64,000 nucleotides of DNA from assembly GCA_022578605.1 (NCBI GenBank), contig MU394113.1, positions 185,155 to 249,154 on the forward strand, in the 5' to 3' direction. The stretch comes from Camillea tinctor (lineage: Eukaryota; Ascomycota; Sordariomycetes; Xylariales; Xylariaceae). Below the pieces are notes generated by a model. That model searched no databases and was not told the DNA's origin. It saw only the letters and a program-made list of their open reading frames with translations. Shown in pieces: positions 60,272 through 64,000 of this stretch. A program made the position numbers and the translations under genes. Numbering within the stretch: position 1 is the stretch's first letter; every line of letters starts with the position of its first letter.

Positions 60272-63200
60272 GATTCCGCTACTAGAGTCGACATAGTGTC
60301 TTCAACCACGACAACAAAAACCCTTTCTTTTTTAAATGAATTTCTCTTTAGTTGTCCAGCATACTCGGTCGATGATATGGTTTGCGCAACGGGTGGGGAT
60401 GACGGCTCGAGGAAAATGGATCGAGCCTTATATCAGTCTGACATAACAGAAAGGCTACGGCTACGATGACATATCCGATGACGGGGGACAGCCACGGAAA
60501 TATAGTAAAATATATTGATACTTTATTTCTAGGGTAGCACAGGAAATAAAAAAAGAGAAAAAGAAAAGAAAAAGAAAAACAATTGGCTATCAGTGGATTA
60601 TTTCTTTTAATTATTATTTTTTTCAGCTGCTGACTTTCTAGCAGAATGGAAATTCCCTCTTAACTTAATTAGCTGCATGCACGAAGTATCATCGTTATAC
60701 AAGCCGTCCGTTTTGGCCCAGTTTTTCACCAATGAATCGAGTGGTAGTTAGGAGTTGATGATCGGCCTGACCTGTTCTCTTCTATCTCTAGAAGGGGGAG
60801 GCACAAGGAGAGAATCTAACTAAGGTAGGGAACAGCGAAGACTAAACCCTCCCCTATAGAGTCGAGTAGAAGACGTTTATTGGCTATTCCACCTCGCTGG
60901 AACCTTTAGGTGATTTAGACTTCTCTTGGCATGACTCGGGGTGCGGCGCTATTGCCCAGATTGGCCGCAGCAGTCGGCACTAACAGTTACACGACATCAT
61001 AACCGATCTGTTATAGTATCATTGTATAATAGGCAATTCCTCTTTTCCTCTCCACCCATTACACCCTTTCATATTATTCTATTTTTTTTTGCTTTTACCT
61101 GTTCGCCCTATTTTGCCCTGTGAGACGTCGTATTGACGAAAAAAACGATAAGGAAAAAAAAGTCATTATGTTCCATTGAAGAGTTTTTTTCCCAAATTCT
61201 TCCGGCTTAGAAGAGGAGATAAGAATTTATAAATCGGGGGAAATTTAAGAGTGATTACTTTACCTATCCGAATCACCTGATGATCTATAACTAAGTCGTC
61301 AGCTCCCCTTAGACGTTTTAAGGAGGCTAACTTGTTTGCGAATAGATTACATCGTTAAGGGGACTCGCTTCAGTTATAGTAGCATCGTTCTTCTTATCGC
61401 CGGGTACCAAGAAAAGTCATTAACCAGATGCGAACTGAATCACATGCATTATCTCAGCTGGCTATGGCGAACCATGGACCCCTATGATACACTTCTCCAG
61501 GTTTGCGCTGGGTGGCATACCTTGACACAACAAGTGTTGTATGTTGACACGGGGAATTTCATGCATCCGGGTTCCCAGTTCCTGGCTTAGATCGGCTGCA
61601 TCTAGAACAAAAGCATTGTCAATCCGGAACAAGATACCGAATGGATGAAGCTATGCTGGGAAGCCAGATGATTCGCTAGGCGATGATTCAAGACCACCAA
61701 GCGTATGAGTTAGTATTTAAAGTTGTCGGGACCTTGCAGACGCGTTACCACCCTCTGCGATAGTACGGCCTAGATCATTAGATATCACACCATATCCAAT
61801 GCGCCGGTTGAGACTTGTCCAGCTAACCTAGTCTTCGCGTTGTGTTTGAATAGCCCGTTCGCATCTTGAGTCATGCGACGGCCCCCGCGATGTTGAGACT
61901 TAATTGTCTTTAAATAAAATTTTCAATATTCTATTTCGCATCGGAAGTATAGGGGTAATGAGTATTTACAAAAACCGGGCATGTCAGATGATAGCGATAT
62001 CGGATGCGTTGCCTTCATGATTCCCACATCCCGACTCTGTTCGCCGTGGAAACTTGACAACGAGAGCTAGTACAATATCTCGTCAGGGAACATTATATTG
62101 AGACAGTGACGGTTTCTGTCATTGAAACACAGTTTTGAGATAAGCTGAAACAGCAGGCATATCAATGCGCATCTATACTCTACAGATATATGATCGTTTC
62201 TGTCACGAGAGACCTAGCAAGAACTTAGGTAATCACGTTGTTGTATGGTTTCTCTTTGCATAGAAGTCCTTCAGTTTATTTCCTCGATAGCCTCATCGCC
62301 ATTAAACCCTTAAAACATAGTATAATCATTTATGGGAACTAGAATATTGCCATTATTTCGGCTTACTATACGCATTTCTACTTCCAATTGATGTGATATA
62401 GTTAGAATATTCTGATCATATTCGTATCACTTTCGTTATTCGACCTTAACTACTTACACTTGCTAACAATCGCTGTAGTTTATCATGAAATGAATCATGC
62501 CGATAACAGCACCGGCAACAACGCCTTTTTAGTCTTCCCCGGAATGATATATCTGTACAAAAACACTTTGGTCCGATATGGAAAATGAACGTTCCACTTC
62601 GATAAGTGAGTTTAATATATTCTCCTAGCTCTCCACGGTTTATTTAGTTCACTGGATGTCGCCTGGTCTAGTCTCAATCTACTGATGGGCTAGCCACGAA
62701 TAATTCAACCCAGGCGCTTTATTTTAGACTTATAAACGTTGGGATCCGGTTGTTCGACACACCAGTTTGGCGTTTATAAACAGATCCGTCTATTTGAACT
62801 TCAGACATGAACTTCGTACATGAACACTTGTTAGTCTCTGGATATTAGCGGTCTTTTTACTATTCAAAATTGCATACACTACGTCGCTATGGACTAGTCG
62901 AATGGTAAGAGCGCCTTCTGCACTGATAGAATCGACAAGAAATTTGTAAAATTCTATGTGTCTATCCGAAATTGCAGTAAAAATCGCAATTATACCCTAT
63001 ACTTTAGGTATTGAACTGGAGATAGAGAAGACCCCCTACCAACAGTTGTATGAGGCTGTGAGGGACTAGGGACTGTGGTCCCTAGTCTACGACACCCAAC
63101 CATCATACTGTTTATTTGAGATAGAAAGAGTTTCGAAAAGCAAAGGAATGTATTGATCTAAGCCGTATAGTAACGCCGACGTGCCATAACATAAAAAAAA

Positions 63201-63906
63201 AAGGAGGAAAACTATCGCAAACTTGTAATGCATCGCGAACTAATATACACAGAGATGTGGTCCCTAGTTCCCCTAGTCCCCACAACAGTATATTGCGTAT
63301 AGATCTATGATGTATCATTGTATATATGAGCCAAAACCCCATCTTGATTTTCCGAACATTCAATAGAGGAAAAGTTCCAGAACTTGTTCTATTTATGTCT
63401 CAAAAAGCAAACCATGCTTAAAGACCCTGTGGCACACGCAGAGAATCGAAAGTTGTGCGATAAGAAGAGTTGGATGCAACTTAGTCAGTCTAATCCTACA
63501 TATATGCCTTAGCCCGGAAGTCGCTAGATTGCCTTTCTAGTATAGGTTCCTTACCCCTGGAGCTATACAAGTTGCTAAATTAGACCCTGTTAGTTTCTTG
63601 AGTAATCCCAGACAATAAATAGTGGCATGAATGAGTATTCATGCGCGTATATCTAACGTCCACTTTACCATTATCGGGTATTGTAGGCGAAAAAAAAAAA
63701 AAAGCGTCGACGGAGATCAATTGAGGCACATAGCTAGGATAGCTCAATGCCTTGAATAGGCGAGGTAGCATACGTAAATATTATCCGTGGTGAGGGACTG
63801 TCACATTTCACATGACCACCCTCATAACTGGAGACTACGATATGTAATGTATGATAGATGAAAGCTTCCCCGTACTGTAGATGAGAAGTGACGATTGTTT
63901 CCCTTG
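60272..63906. other. Gene-free right end
   Basis: 3.6 kb with no convincing gene. It holds an A/G-rich simple tract (60547-60580), scattered short frames, a tRNA A-box-like string at about 62.9 kb without a cloverleaf, and a possible foldback element at 63.06-63.29 kb. Then it meets the pogo-like element. Confidence 0.5.
63064..63087. repeat. Perfect 10 bp inverted repeat (GACTAGGGAC / GTCCCTAGTC)
   Basis: Two 10-base arms with a 4-base loop. A related string (GTCCCTAGT ... CTAGTCCCC) recurs in inverted sense at 63259-63281, so the pair may bound a small foldback element of about 230 bp. Confidence 0.5.
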
Positions 63907-63908
63907 TA

Positions 63909-64000
63909 CAGTAAACCCTCTCCATAACGATATGAAAAAACACACACTTCGTATCGTTATGGAGAGATTATCGTTAAGGGAGATTTCTTGGCAAAGTGGG
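63909..64000. mobile_element. 5' terminus of a second pogo-like element, cut by the window edge
   Basis: It starts CAGTAAACCCTCTCCATAAC after a TA at 63907-63908 and matches the terminus at 3147 over more than 85 bases, differing mainly by A in the old copy where this copy has G. The tip contains a perfect 15 bp inverted repeat (63918-63932 with 63952-63966) able to form a hairpin. The better-preserved state suggests a younger or non-mutated copy that may still encode a transposase beyond the window. Confidence 0.85.

Noticed and set aside
62891..62945. tRNA-like A-box (TAGTCGAATGGTAAGAGCGCC)
   Set aside because: No B-box or acceptor stem follows at the right distance.

Overview
The window is nuclear DNA of a filamentous ascomycete (Pezizomycotina, probably Sordariomycetes). 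The evidence is short 45-125 bp introns with fungal splice signals, fungal-only families (rhodopsin-domain membrane proteins, many-exon MFS permeases of the Dal5/Seo1 type, a homeobox/zinc-finger regulator), and long AT-rich tracts that are hypermutated transposons of the RIP kind. Gene models below were built by hand from splice sites. Every complete spliced model closes in frame, and exon limits are given.

Layout. At 0-3 kb are the 5' end of an unknown gene and NOP9, a conserved ribosome-biogenesis gene. At 3.1-5.6 kb is a pogo-like DNA transposon relic with a nested, unmutated 314 bp MITE. At 6.3-12.6 kb is a small group of P450, MFS transporter and 2-oxoglutarate/Fe(II) dioxygenase, possibly one metabolite pathway. 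At 14.5-17.2 kb is phosphoketolase. At 17.2-26.4 kb the DNA is gene-poor, with only a secreted GH64 beta-1,3-glucanase at 22.7 kb. At 26.4-26.7 kb is a three-exon small secreted cysteine-rich protein. At 27.5-35.5 kb a rhodopsin-domain gene is split by a complete, AT-saturated 6,629 bp LTR retrotransposon with 262 bp LTRs and target duplication ATGGC. At 36.5-40.4 kb a P450 pseudogene faces an intact berberine-bridge-type FAD oxidase.

The most interesting stretch is 41.1-53.5 kb. It holds a 17-exon Dal5-like permease, an N-carbamoyl-amino-acid hydrolase, a single polypeptide fusing a 2,3-diaminopropionate ammonia-lyase domain to an M20 deacylase domain, and a homeobox/C2H2 regulator. The fusion keeps the order of E. 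coli ygeX-ygeY. Together they look like an import, decarbamoylation, deacylation and deamination route that would yield pyruvate and ammonia from a ureido/diamino acid. The remainder is housekeeping (cytosolic methionyl-tRNA synthetase, 54.1-56.6 kb), a second, intact rhodopsin-domain gene (58.8-60.3 kb), and 3.6 kb without genes ending in the 5' tip of a fresher copy of the pogo-like element.

The hypermutated DNA has an unusual context. Comparing the two LTRs, cytosines preceded by T or C are changed and those preceded by A are mostly kept, which is not the textbook CpA rule of RIP. I recognised no rRNA, tRNA or CRISPR array.
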